Shown here piece by piece: positions 42,428 to 50,798 of a stretch of 64,000 bases of DNA. The notes beneath the pieces are model-generated. The model was not told where the DNA came from. It saw only the letters and a list, made by a program, of their open reading frames with translations, and did not search any database. The translations under genes and the position numbers were made by a program. Source of the DNA: CAYOUV01 sp963790075 (GTDB taxonomy: Bacteria; Chloroflexota; Anaerolineae; Anaerolineales; Villigracilaceae); assembly GCA_963790075.1 (NCBI GenBank), contig CAWBNG010000003.1, forward strand, positions 496,001-560,000, in the 5' to 3' direction. Numbering within the stretch: the first letter of the stretch is position 1; every line of letters begins with the position of its first letter.

Positions 42428-42988
42428 ATGGACACTCTTAATGCCATTCAGACCCGCCAATCCGTCACCGCGCTAAAATCCGACCCAGTGCCGCGTAAAG
42501 TGGTCGAAAAACTTTTATCAGCCGCTGTACAGGCTCCAAACCACTACAAAGTCCGTCCGTGGCGCTTCGTGGTGCTGACCGGCAAAGGCCGCGAACGCCT
42601 GGGTGAGGTTATGGCCCAATCACTGCAAGAAAAACATCCCGAATATCCGCCCGAGGCGTTTGAGAAGCAGCGTACCAAACCGCTGCGTTCACCGTTGCTG
42701 ATCGCCGTCGGAGTGGATAAACCATCTCAGGAAAAGGTCATCGAGATCGAAAACGTCTGCGCCGTGGCTGCGGCGGTGGAAAACCTGCTGCTCGCCGCGC
42801 ATGCCGAGGGACTGGGCGCCAAGTGGCGTACAGGTGATGCGGCCTACGATCCTCGTGTCAAGCGATTTTTGGGTTTCGAAGCAGACCAGCATTTGATCGG
42901 CTTCCTGTATATCGGCTACCCGGAGGCGACATTCCCGGCACCGAACCGGCCTTCATTTGAAGATCATGCCGTCTGGATCGATGAATAA
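42428..42988 (+). CDS. Nitroreductase-family protein
   Basis: 186 aa. AIQTRQSVTALKSDPVPRKVVEKLLSAAVQAPNHYKVRPWRF is the FMN-binding start of the family (here residues 6-47), and the C-terminal LIGFLYIGYPE fits the YdjA-like branch. It uses FMN and NAD(P)H to reduce small organic compounds; the natural substrate is unknown. Ribosome binding site AAAGAGAGA. Single gene, divergent from the lipoprotein gene. Confidence 0.85.
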   Translation: MDTLNAIQTRQSVTALKSDPVPRKVVEKLLSAAVQAPNHYKVRPWRFVVLTGKGRERLGEVMAQSLQEKHPEYPPEAFEKQRTKPLRSPLLIAVGVDKPSQEKVIEIENVCAVAAAVENLLLAAHAEGLGAKWRTGDAAYDPRVKRFLGFEADQHLIGFLYIGYPEATFPAPNRPSFEDHAVWIDE

Positions 42989-43066
42989 GCAAAGCGTCAA
43001 TCGAGAACTAACTTGCCAGTGGCTTTGCTTTTATCACAAAACACATGGAAGTCTGTCCAGGGAATT

Positions 43067-43963
43067 TTATCTGCCCAGTAATTCAAGCAACAAATCCGGC
43101 CGATCGGTCATAAGGCCATCCACGCCCATCTCGACATATTTCTGCATCAACGCTCGATCGTTGACCGTCCAGGGTTCGACTTTCATATTCTTGGCGTGCG
43201 CGTCGCGCACAAAGCGATTCGTCAGGATGTTGATGCCCAGCAACTCGGAAGGATCGTACGGAACCTGAAGTGATTCGTACCCGGGCGAAACCAGGCCGCT
43301 CAAAAAGACCTTTTCGAGTAGCACAAATTTTGTCACTTCGCTGCGGGAAGCGGAGGTGGCCACGTCCGGGCAAGCATCGCGGAACATTTGCATGGCATCA
43401 TCGTGGAATGACGCCACGATCACTTTATCCTGCATGCCATCCTGATGGATCAGGTCGCAAAAAGGCTGGGCGATGGGAGTCTTGGTCAACTTGATCTCGA
43501 TCACATAGCGCATGTCAGGAAAGGCTTTGAAGAGTTCTTTCAGAGTGGGGACCTTGATCCCCTGACCACGGAATGGATAGGTTTGTCCACCATCAGGAGA
43601 CCACCCATAAGCAGCATCCAGCTTTTGTAAATCAACCAGCGTCAGATCTTCGATCAAACCGCTACCGTCGGTAGTACGATCCACACGCTCATCGTGCATC
43701 AGGACAATCTCACCATTTTTGGTGATGTGGGCATCCATTTCGAGCACGTCCACGCCCAGAGCGACGGCATGTTCAAAGGCATACATGGTGTCGCCCGGCC
43801 ACAATCCATCACCACCTTGATGGGCGATGACCATCAGCGGGGGCAGGTCGCCGGAATAATAAGGACGGGAAGGGGCGGATTGCGCAAACAACCTTACGAT
43901 CAAACCTGCCAGGACGACCAATGCCAAGATACTGAAAAGGATGCGGGAGAGTGTCTTCTTCAT
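43067..43963 (-). CDS. Glycerophosphodiester phosphodiesterase-family protein, membrane-anchored
   Basis: 298 aa. An N-terminal hydrophobic segment (residues 5-27) anchors or exports it. The TIM-barrel motifs are VIAHQGGDGLWPGDTMYAFEHA, VLEMDAHITKNGEIVLMHDE and VIEIKL, with the catalytic His pair. The usual PENT is replaced by PGDT, so the first metal-binding Glu is shifted; this occurs in a subgroup I know from other Chloroflexi, but activity is uncertain. The reaction would release glycerol 3-phosphate from lipid head-groups. The start at 43963 is the first ATG at the signal segment. Confidence 0.85.
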   Translation of the reverse strand: MKKTLSRILFSILALVVLAGLIVRLFAQSAPSRPYYSGDLPPLMVIAHQGGDGLWPGDTMYAFEHAVALGVDVLEMDAHITKNGEIVLMHDERVDRTTDGSGLIEDLTLVDLQKLDAAYGWSPDGGQTYPFRGQGIKVPTLKELFKAFPDMRYVIEIKLTKTPIAQPFCDLIHQDGMQDKVIVASFHDDAMQMFRDACPDVATSASRSEVTKFVLLEKVFLSGLVSPGYESLQVPYDPSELLGINILTNRFVRDAHAKNMKVEPWTVNDRALMQKYVEMGVDGLMTDRPDLLLELLGR

Positions 43964-44196
43964 CACAGATTGCCTCACTTCAATAATTTCTGATCGAATT
44001 GTGTCGCTTCTAGGATTATACAATCCAAATCTTCCCAAAATACAATTCACATAGACAGTGGCACCAGCTAAATCCCAAATGGTTCTTAATTCGACTATAT
44101 GACCAACACAAGGCTTTACATGAGGCGTTGCGAATTAATTGACACCCCGATGATTTTCGCGTATAAGTATTTAATCTTATCTGAGGAGGAATCGCT

Positions 44197-44625
44197 ATGC
44201 TTGCACTTCGTCTCATGGAAGAGGGCGCTAACACTGATCTGACCTGGTTGTTACTGATTGGTTTGGCTTTCTTTGTATTGATCGTGATCGTCGGCTGGCT
44301 GGTCAGCCGCCAGCAGGGACAACTACCTACGGCTTCAGCCGCTAAGCCCCACAAGACTACTACCAGTCAGGGTGGCGACGATTTGACCGTCCTGGAGGGG
44401 ATTGGACCAAAGGTTGTCAAAGTACTCAACCAGGCCGGGATTCTTACTTTCGAAGACCTGGCCAGAGCGGATGTGGGCTGGGTGCAGACGACTCTCGACG
44501 CTGCCAAACTTCAAATGCTTAATCCTGAAGGATGGATTGCACAAGCCAAGCTGGCTGCCAAAGGGGATAAATCCGGGCTGGCTACATTGCAAGAAGAGCT
44601 CAAGGGTGGCCGACGCGCTGGGTAA
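44197..44625 (+). CDS. Membrane-anchored helix-hairpin-helix protein
   Basis: 142 aa. One TM segment (residues 16-38, LTWLLLIGLAFFVLIVIVGWLV), a Ser/Thr linker, and a cytoplasmic domain with DDLTVLEGIGPKVVKVLNQAGILTFEDLARAD, a helix-hairpin-helix motif of the type found in DNA-binding and ribosomal-associated proteins. Possibly links nucleic acid to the membrane; inference only. Ribosome binding site GAGGAGG. Ends at a terminator. Confidence 0.7.
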   Translation: MLALRLMEEGANTDLTWLLLIGLAFFVLIVIVGWLVSRQQGQLPTASAAKPHKTTTSQGGDDLTVLEGIGPKVVKVLNQAGILTFEDLARADVGWVQTTLDAAKLQMLNPEGWIAQAKLAAKGDKSGLATLQEELKGGRRAG

Positions 44626-44643
44626 TCAAAAAAAACAACACCA

Positions 44644-44674
44644 AAAACTCCCGTGAATAACGGGAGTTTTATAT
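44644..44674 (+). terminator. Terminator after the HhH gene
   Basis: AAAACTCCCG / CGGGAGTTTT stem with TGAATAA loop, followed by ATATAA. Confidence 0.8.
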
Positions 44675-44689
44675 AATTTAGATTTCAGC

Positions 44690-45130
44690 CTAAAAATGAA
44701 GACAGCGAGCCAATGCCATACCCAACAAAGCCAGAACCACAAATACGGCATTTAAATTCCCATTACGCTTCAAGAGTAATGCCATTTGTTGGAGTTTGCC
44801 AGCCTGCTCAGCTGACGGAGACGTGCCCTGCGCCTGAACCTGCCCACCGAGTGCAGCCAATTCCGGGACCTGATGCAATCCAACTCAATTGGAAACCACG
44901 GGAATCAATCCAGTACAATGTCCCACCCGCCAGGATGGTCAGGATACCAGTAACTGCCGTAGCCACAGCAAATCGACCACGGGTGACCAGGTAATCCATG
45001 ACCTGACCTCCAGCTGCTGTGTTGCTACAATCGCTGGACTAAAATACAACGTCATCGCCAGCGCAGCACCTCCCCAAAACACACCAGCCAGGACATGTAC
45101 CACGCGCAATACCCAAAGCAAATAAATCAT
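44690..45130 (-). pseudogene. Decayed DUF2269-like integral membrane protein
   Basis: Three pieces in different frames on the minus strand form one protein. Piece 1 (from ATG at 45130): IYLLWVLRVVHVLAGVFWGG and a second TM stretch. Piece 2: MDYLVTRGRFAVATAVTGIL...GTLYWIDSRGF. Piece 3: HQVPELAALGGQVQAQG...GLALARYLHF-like end at 44690. A missing base near 45010 separates 1 and 2; pieces 2 and 3 meet at 44855-44877, where the same bases can be read as ASGPGIG or HQVPELA, suggesting an internal deletion of perhaps 90 bp. DUF2269-type proteins are small multi-pass membrane proteins of unknown role. Confidence 0.6.
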
Positions 45131-45341
45131 TTCAACTCCTTAATAGCAGGGGATGATCCCGGTAATCGTACAATTATTATCCAAATATATCAACAAATTC
45201 GGGCATTTTCAATGAAATTAAATCACCTGATTTGTCAATTAAAGGTAAGATTGACAAAAGATTCACACTTTCTCCACAAATTCTGCATGGAGAACTGTTA
45301 GGATTTATTCGGTCAAGCGGCCCTACTTTCAAAGGAATTTC

Positions 45342-46058
45342 ATGAAATTCACACTACCTCGTATTCTTACTCTGACAATCGTAACAGCCTTAGCACTTAG
45401 TGGATGCGCGGGAGGGCGCCCTCAGCGCAGCTTCACCCCAAGGGCATCCCAGGTGGCTTCGGAAACAGCAGCGGTAATACCCACTTTGACTCAGGAACCA
45501 ACTCTGGTCTCTGCGACGCGAGCACCCACTCCCACCCTGATGCCCACGCAAACACCATTTGCACTTCCTGAAATCACGTTCAATCAGGACACAAACTGTC
45601 GCCTCGGCCCTTCGACCGCTTATTACACCTCGATCACTTATTCCAAAGGCGAAACGACCAAAGTGGATGGCCGTAATGAAGATAGCAGCTGGTTATGGGT
45701 CAAGACTCCTAACGAAAGCGATCATTGCTGGATCGCAACCTCGGCTGTCACGAACGTCCCGCCCATCAGCAGCGCACCGGTCATCCCACCGGCAGCCCTG
45801 CCTGAAAACCCCTGGGGCTTGAACGCTGATGTGGTCTGTGGGAGCTTCAATACCGTTAAATTGAGCTGGGAAGACGGCTACTGGGAAAACGCTTACATTA
45901 TCTATCGCGGTGACGAATGGTACGCCAAGGTTCCGGCCAATACAGTCACCTTCCGCGACTACCCAAAGCACGCCAAGACATATACCTATGCTGTCAAAGC
46001 TATCAGTCAGTACGGCGAATCGCAGCGAATATACATCACCGTCAAAGGTTGTGACTAA
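45342..46058 (+). CDS. Lipoprotein with Thr/Pro linker and SH3-like domain
   Basis: 238 aa. Lipobox LALSGCAG (Cys22), Thr/Pro-rich linker to about residue 75, an SH3-like domain NCRLGPSTAYYTSITYSKGE...WLWVKT...HCWIATSAV, then a fibronectin-like segment (TVKLSWEDGYWENAYIIYR, YTYAVKAISQYGES). It shares the Cys-containing SH3 design with the lipoproteins at 41556, 49442 and 50799. Likely exposed on the cell surface. A hairpin terminator follows at 46067. Confidence 0.8.
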   Translation: MKFTLPRILTLTIVTALALSGCAGGRPQRSFTPRASQVASETAAVIPTLTQEPTLVSATRAPTPTLMPTQTPFALPEITFNQDTNCRLGPSTAYYTSITYSKGETTKVDGRNEDSSWLWVKTPNESDHCWIATSAVTNVPPISSAPVIPPAALPENPWGLNADVVCGSFNTVKLSWEDGYWENAYIIYRGDEWYAKVPANTVTFRDYPKHAKTYTYAVKAISQYGESQRIYITVKGCD

Positions 46059-46066
46059 ACAAAGCG

Positions 46067-46096
46067 AAACTCCCGCGCCTTGCGGGAGTTTTTATA
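46067..46096 (+). terminator. Terminator after the SH3 lipoprotein
   Basis: AAACTCCCGC / GCGGGAGTTT stem with GCCTT loop and TTATATT tail. Confidence 0.85.
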
Positions 46097-46147
46097 TTAA
46101 GCTGTCAAGTAAAATAATTGCATTCCACTATCAAACCGGAGTCGCAC

Positions 46148-47359
46148 ATGCGTGTCATCTATGCCGATAAAAACATTCCCCGTATTCTTGCCACCAAATT
46201 GATCGCCCCGGTTTGGCCGGGTTTCGTCTGGACGCCGCTCTCTTCGGCCCACGTATCGGATATGCCAGAGGAGCCGCTTCCGGGTCCGGATTGGATTCGC
46301 GTGGAAAACCAACGCTGCGGCATCTGCGCCTCGGACCTGTCCCTGCTGTTCGTGCAGGCCGACCCCGCTATCGCCCCCGCTGCGCTACCGGGACTCAGCC
46401 GGTTCTGGCTCGGTCACGAAGTGGTTAGCACCGTCTCCGAAGTTGGCCCTGGTGTGAGGAGTCTCAAAGTCGGTGATCGTGTCTTGATGGACAGCTACCA
46501 TTCAGGGGCAAACTGTTTCACTCTGGGGATCGAGCCGCGCTGCCGCTATTGCGCTGACGGGGATGTGCGTTTCTGCCTCAACAAGTCTGAGCCGGGACCG
46601 CATGGCATGGGCGGCGGATTTGGCCAGGGCTATGTGGCTCACGAAACGGAAGTGTTCCCTTGTCTCCCAAAGTTGACGGCCGACCAGGCATTGTTCGTCG
46701 AACCATTGGGTATCGTCATGCAAGCTGTCCTGCGCCACCCTCCGCTGGACGGTGATAAGGTGCTGGTCTATGGGGCTGGGATCATCGGCTTGTTGACCAC
46801 CATGGTCGTCAAAGCGCTCGCCCCGCAGGCAGACATCACGACCGTCGCCCGCTATCCACACCAGGCCGAACTGGCCGAAAAATTGGGCGCCAAACACATC
46901 CTGAGCGGGCGGGAGGAGTACGCCGCCATCGCCAAATTGACCGGTGGGAAATTCTTCACCAGCCCGCTCAACAAAGGCATCGTCACCGACGGGTTTGACG
47001 TAGTTTACGACTGCGTCGGGGGCCAGGCGACTCTGACGGACAGCCTGCGCTGGACACGCGCCGGCGGGAGCGTGGTCATCATCGGTCTGCACCTGTCTCC
47101 CATGAAGAAGCTCGACCTGACTCCGGTGTGGTTCTCACATGTCAATTTGATCGGCTCGTACATGCACGGTCACAGCCAGTGGCGAGGGGAGCGCAAACAT
47201 GATTACGAGTGGGTATTCGATTTTTACCGCCAGGGAAAATTCGAGATCGACGGCTTAATCACGCATCGTTTCCCCTTTTCAGATTATAAAGAAGCGATCC
47301 GAGTAGCTAGCAGCAAGGGGAAAGAAAAAGCAGTCAAAGTTGTCTTTCAATATACTTAA
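46148..47359 (+). CDS. Zinc-dependent alcohol dehydrogenase (MDR family)
   Basis: 403 aa. The catalytic zinc region is RCGICASDLSLLF followed by GHEVVSTVSEVG; a structural zinc-type loop is CRYCADGDVRFC. The Rossmann fold has VLVYGAGIIGLLTTMVVKAL, an atypical GxGxxG (GAGIIG). It is longer than most (403 against about 350) because of an extended loop around residue 110. Substrate unknown; NAD(P) dependence is inferred. The ATG at 46148 is chosen by homology, with CCGGAG upstream. Single gene. Confidence 0.85.
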   Translation: MRVIYADKNIPRILATKLIAPVWPGFVWTPLSSAHVSDMPEEPLPGPDWIRVENQRCGICASDLSLLFVQADPAIAPAALPGLSRFWLGHEVVSTVSEVGPGVRSLKVGDRVLMDSYHSGANCFTLGIEPRCRYCADGDVRFCLNKSEPGPHGMGGGFGQGYVAHETEVFPCLPKLTADQALFVEPLGIVMQAVLRHPPLDGDKVLVYGAGIIGLLTTMVVKALAPQADITTVARYPHQAELAEKLGAKHILSGREEYAAIAKLTGGKFFTSPLNKGIVTDGFDVVYDCVGGQATLTDSLRWTRAGGSVVIIGLHLSPMKKLDLTPVWFSHVNLIGSYMHGHSQWRGERKHDYEWVFDFYRQGKFEIDGLITHRFPFSDYKEAIRVASSKGKEKAVKVVFQYT

Positions 47360-47510
47360 CCAGGTCTCGAACTCATTGAAATTCGTCGACAGCCTGATTA
47401 GAAAAAATAGGTAAAAACGGGGATATAAAAATGAAATTTTGGGAATAATGTATTAATATAAGATAAATACAATCTTTATTCACCTAGTTAATGCAACACG
47501 CGGAGGATAA

Positions 47511-48617
47511 ATGAAAATTACGGCCCATTCCCAAAATGGCAGGCGCTGGAGCAGCCTGCTCATTCTGTTATTCTTGCTCATCACCTCTTTCGTCCCGGCA
47601 AAAGCCAGCCCGGCTCCCGCCAGCTCCATCCCGGCCTTCAGCGACGGTCAATGGTTGGGGAAATTCAGCCTGCATGCGGATGTCGATTTCACCGGGTTCA
47701 ACTGGAACGGTTTTTACAATGGCGATTTGAACTTCACTTCCGCAGCCGGCGAACTGAACGGGGATTGGTCTCTGAAAGGAAACGGTACCTACAGCGGTAC
47801 GACGTTGAACGGTAAAGCCACCTATAATGCCAACGGCCCATTGGACGGTCCTTCCGACACTCCACACATCGAGGTTGACAAATTCGACATCCACCTATCC
47901 ATCACGGTCTCCGGGACGGCCGTCAACACGACCGTCTCGCTTGGTTCAGGAGTAGGCGGCATAGACATCAAGCTGATCGGTGCCACCTGCAGTCAGGCAG
48001 TTGGTGATATCACCACACCGGTGGTTGCCAACTATCAGGCAGCCGGAGGCAACCCGAACATTACCGGTTCCTTCACCGCCATCCGGGTCGGGGACCTTTC
48101 CGCGGCGGATGCCCCTCAGTATATGCAGGAGGTGGGTGATCTGCTGGATAAAGCTGAAGCGCTCAAACAGAAAGCCACGCAAGCAGGCGGGCTGGACTTC
48201 AACGAATTGAACGCTCTGGTCACCAAGGCCGAGAACCTGTCCAAAGCATTGAAGAAAAACAGCCAATGCGGGCTGGGAAATAACAAATCCTTCATCACCG
48301 TGATCACGGATACGATCGACAACCTGGCCAATTTCGCACTAGCTAATCCGCAGCTCTTCACTACGGAGGAACTGGGACGGATCGCCTATGCCGCGGTGCG
48401 TGTCGGCGCGATGGGTTCCGGTGCTGCCAACCCACAGGAAGCTGCGGACCTGCAGTCCAAATTCGCCAAGGAATTCGATGCCCGCCTGACCGACGCTGTC
48501 GATAACAACAATTGCGACGAGGTGACCAACATTACCGTCGCTGCAGCCGCCATCGGGGACAAAGGCCTGATCCAACAGGCCAAACAAGCCATGACAGCTA
48601 TTTGTGGAGGAAATTAG
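47511..48617 (+). CDS. Secreted protein of unknown function
   Basis: 368 aa. Signal peptide (residues 1-33, ending PAKASPAP). The first half is rich in Gly/Asn/Thr with strand repeats (FTGFNWNGFYNGDLNFTS, GELNGDWSLKGNGTYSG), as in beta-helix or sandwich proteins; the second half is helical (LLDKAEALKQKATQAGG, LDFNELNALVTKAENLSKAL) and has Cys residues. I do not recognise a family. The upstream region is AT-rich and may hold its promoter. It is followed by a lipoprotein gene after 2 nt, so they are a pair. Confidence 0.68.
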   Translation: MKITAHSQNGRRWSSLLILLFLLITSFVPAKASPAPASSIPAFSDGQWLGKFSLHADVDFTGFNWNGFYNGDLNFTSAAGELNGDWSLKGNGTYSGTTLNGKATYNANGPLDGPSDTPHIEVDKFDIHLSITVSGTAVNTTVSLGSGVGGIDIKLIGATCSQAVGDITTPVVANYQAAGGNPNITGSFTAIRVGDLSAADAPQYMQEVGDLLDKAEALKQKATQAGGLDFNELNALVTKAENLSKALKKNSQCGLGNNKSFITVITDTIDNLANFALANPQLFTTEELGRIAYAAVRVGAMGSGAANPQEAADLQSKFAKEFDARLTDAVDNNNCDEVTNITVAAAAIGDKGLIQQAKQAMTAICGGN

Positions 48618-48619
48618 CC

Positions 48620-49081
48620 ATGCAGCGCATTCGCATCTATGTGATTGGAATAATTTTGATCCTATCGATGCTGGCTTGCAATCTGTCGAGCGGCGGAAGC
48701 GGAACGCAGTCAGGGGGTGCAGCCACTCCCGCATCCGGGAACCAGCCTCAGTCGAAGTCCGAACCGCTACTCTCCGCACCCGGTCTGAGAACAGTGCAAT
48801 TGAAGACCGATACAAAGGGAGTCGGCCCCAAGCCTTTGTTCCAATGGCAAGCAGTACCGAACGCTGCCCGTTACCAATTGATCCTCAACGATGCTTCCGG
48901 TACGCCGTATTGGGCCTGGGATGGCACCGGGACACAAGTTTATCTCGGCGGGGGCGAGTCGCTTCCGCCTGCGGACAGCGCCGGGCCGACGCTTGAAGCC
49001 GGCTCCACCTGGGCAGTGATCGCCTTCGACGCCAGCGGCAAGGTGATCGCCAGCAGCGAAGTAGGCTCAATTTCTCCCTGA
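48620..49081 (+). CDS. Small lipoprotein, paired with the secreted protein
   Basis: 153 aa. Lipobox SMLACNLS, a Gly/Ser-rich linker, then a domain of about 90 residues with FQWQAVPNAARYQLILNDASG, resembling a fibronectin III strand pattern. Function unknown; surface exposure is inferred. The ATG at 48620 lies 2 nt after the preceding stop with GGAGGAAAT as ribosome binding site. The in-frame extension to 48512 would sit inside the upstream gene and is discarded. Confidence 0.7.
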   Translation: MQRIRIYVIGIILILSMLACNLSSGGSGTQSGGAATPASGNQPQSKSEPLLSAPGLRTVQLKTDTKGVGPKPLFQWQAVPNAARYQLILNDASGTPYWAWDGTGTQVYLGGGESLPPADSAGPTLEAGSTWAVIAFDASGKVIASSEVGSISP

Positions 49082-49289
49082 TCGCTTACAAAGTCACCCT
49101 GTATGACAAGGAATCTTTGTCAAAAGGATTTTTAAGGTTAATTTAAGATTATAATTCTCTTATTTGTCATATAATGAGGACGTCATGTTGTAGAATCGAT
49201 TTTCAACCCAAAACCAGATTTGAATATTTACCGCTAACATCATTGAGGCCGACACTCAGCCTCCGTGCCTTTCAATGCTATGCGTTTCA

Positions 49290-49309
49290 AAGCCCGCAAT
49301 TGCGGGCTT
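49290..49309. terminator. Palindromic hairpin in the 49082-49441 gap
   Basis: AAGCCCGCAATTGCGGGCTT is a perfect 20-bp palindrome. The rest of this 360-bp gap is AT-rich leader or promoter sequence with TATAAT-like boxes near 49150 and 49170 and no gene. Confidence 0.55.
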
Positions 49310-49441
49310 CGTTCATTGGGTTACTTGCCTGAAAATGATTACTTTTGGGGTTGCTATTCGTTACTTATTTCCAATCCAGTTAAAGACATTTCACTCCGTT
49401 GCAAATATGTGCTTGTAAAAATATCTTAGAGGAGAAATTTA

Positions 49442-50686
49442 ATGAACGCAAATCGCTCTTTCAGCTGGTTAGGATCCATGCCTACCCTAGGACTGGCAGC
49501 AACCCTGGTCCTGGCCACGGCGCTGCTACTCAGCGGTTGCGGCCTCGACCGCTCAATTGACCCATGGCAGGTGCAAGCCAGCCCAAGCAACGTCTGCCCC
49601 GGTGACAGCGTCACCTTAAATTGGAACACACATGATGGCGGCTGTCTGGGCGACGGCTGTCCACCACCGGTCACAATGAGCATCGCCAGCGATCCGGCGG
49701 ATGTCCTGGGCAGTTTTAGTGGCCTGGGTTACGGTTCAACAACTGCCGGGCCGATCAATTCGTTCACTGCCTTCACCTTCTCGCCTTCCGGTGGTTCCCG
49801 ATCACGCAGCCCCAGGACCCTGTATGTCAGAGTGATCCTCCCGGAGGTTGATAACATCGTGCCGGTCTCTTCAAGTGCCTATTGCAACGGAAGCGCGGCC
49901 ACATTCAACCAGATAGACCTGTCCATTCCAATCTTCCGCTCCGAGGGAGTGCGCGTGACAAATATCTGCAAGATATCTTCAGATATCGTCACCCTGACCC
50001 TGTCTTTCGAAAATGGCGCCGTGCAAAGCTATCCCCTCGATCCTTGCATCATGCCGGATGGCTTATCGCCTGAATTAGGGAGCACAGTCGTGAAAGCCAC
50101 CCTCTCAACTACCCGCCTGAGCTTGGCCAGATGTGAAGCGAGCTCCGTTGCACCTGGGAGTAGTAGCGGTCTGCCTGCCGCCCTGACTGTAAACGTGCAT
50201 TTGATTTGCGATCTGGGCATGGGAGGTGGTAGCGCTTCCGCTCCAATTATCGCGGCTACCGAAGAACTCAAGGAGACACCCACCTCGGACCTGGTCATGA
50301 TCATCACCGACACGCTCGAACCTAAGCCGACTGTATTGCTGAAAAAGAATGCCTTTTGCCGCAAGGGGCCGGGGACGATTTACCCGGATGTAACCGCCTT
50401 CGAAGAAGGCCAGCAGTTGCAGGTCGACGGCCAGAACGATTTCAGTCCGCGCTGGTGGTGGGTGCACGTCCCCAACTCCCAAACTCACTGCTGGATCTCC
50501 GATGCCGCCGTCCAGACCAGCGGACCTGTCGAAGGGGTCCCGGTTCAGCCCGTCCCACCCACCCCGACCTTTACCCCGCCCCCGAACAATGGTCCAGCCT
50601 GTTCACAGATCACCAGCGACAGCCAGTGCAACAACACCCCTGGCTGCGCCTTCGACTACAACGCCAAGCAGTGCGTGAAGAAATAG
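49442..50686 (+). CDS. Lipoprotein with variable N-terminus, SH3-like domain and Cys-rich C-terminal module
   Basis: 414 aa. Lipobox LLLSGCGL, a Cys-containing immunoglobulin-like N-terminal region (DSVTLNWNTHDGGCLGDGC), a middle with further Cys pairs, then the SH3-like domain (residues about 300-355, FCRKGPGTIYPDVTAFEEGQ...HCWISDAAV), a Pro-rich linker and a final CSQITSDSQCNNTPGCAFDY module of about 30 residues. The last 130 residues are nearly identical to those of the next gene, while the N-terminal parts differ. A surface protein with a conserved anchoring or binding end is inferred. Confidence 0.8.
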   Translation: MNANRSFSWLGSMPTLGLAATLVLATALLLSGCGLDRSIDPWQVQASPSNVCPGDSVTLNWNTHDGGCLGDGCPPPVTMSIASDPADVLGSFSGLGYGSTTAGPINSFTAFTFSPSGGSRSRSPRTLYVRVILPEVDNIVPVSSSAYCNGSAATFNQIDLSIPIFRSEGVRVTNICKISSDIVTLTLSFENGAVQSYPLDPCIMPDGLSPELGSTVVKATLSTTRLSLARCEASSVAPGSSSGLPAALTVNVHLICDLGMGGGSASAPIIAATEELKETPTSDLVMIITDTLEPKPTVLLKKNAFCRKGPGTIYPDVTAFEEGQQLQVDGQNDFSPRWWWVHVPNSQTHCWISDAAVQTSGPVEGVPVQPVPPTPTFTPPPNNGPACSQITSDSQCNNTPGCAFDYNAKQCVKK

Positions 50687-50798
50687 AAAGTTCCTATGAA
50701 CCAAATTTCTTTATCACTTAATGTTACGAATTTGACGTAAAATGTCTAATACATATGACGATTAAGGCCAGATCCAATATCACCCCTGAGGAAGCGCC

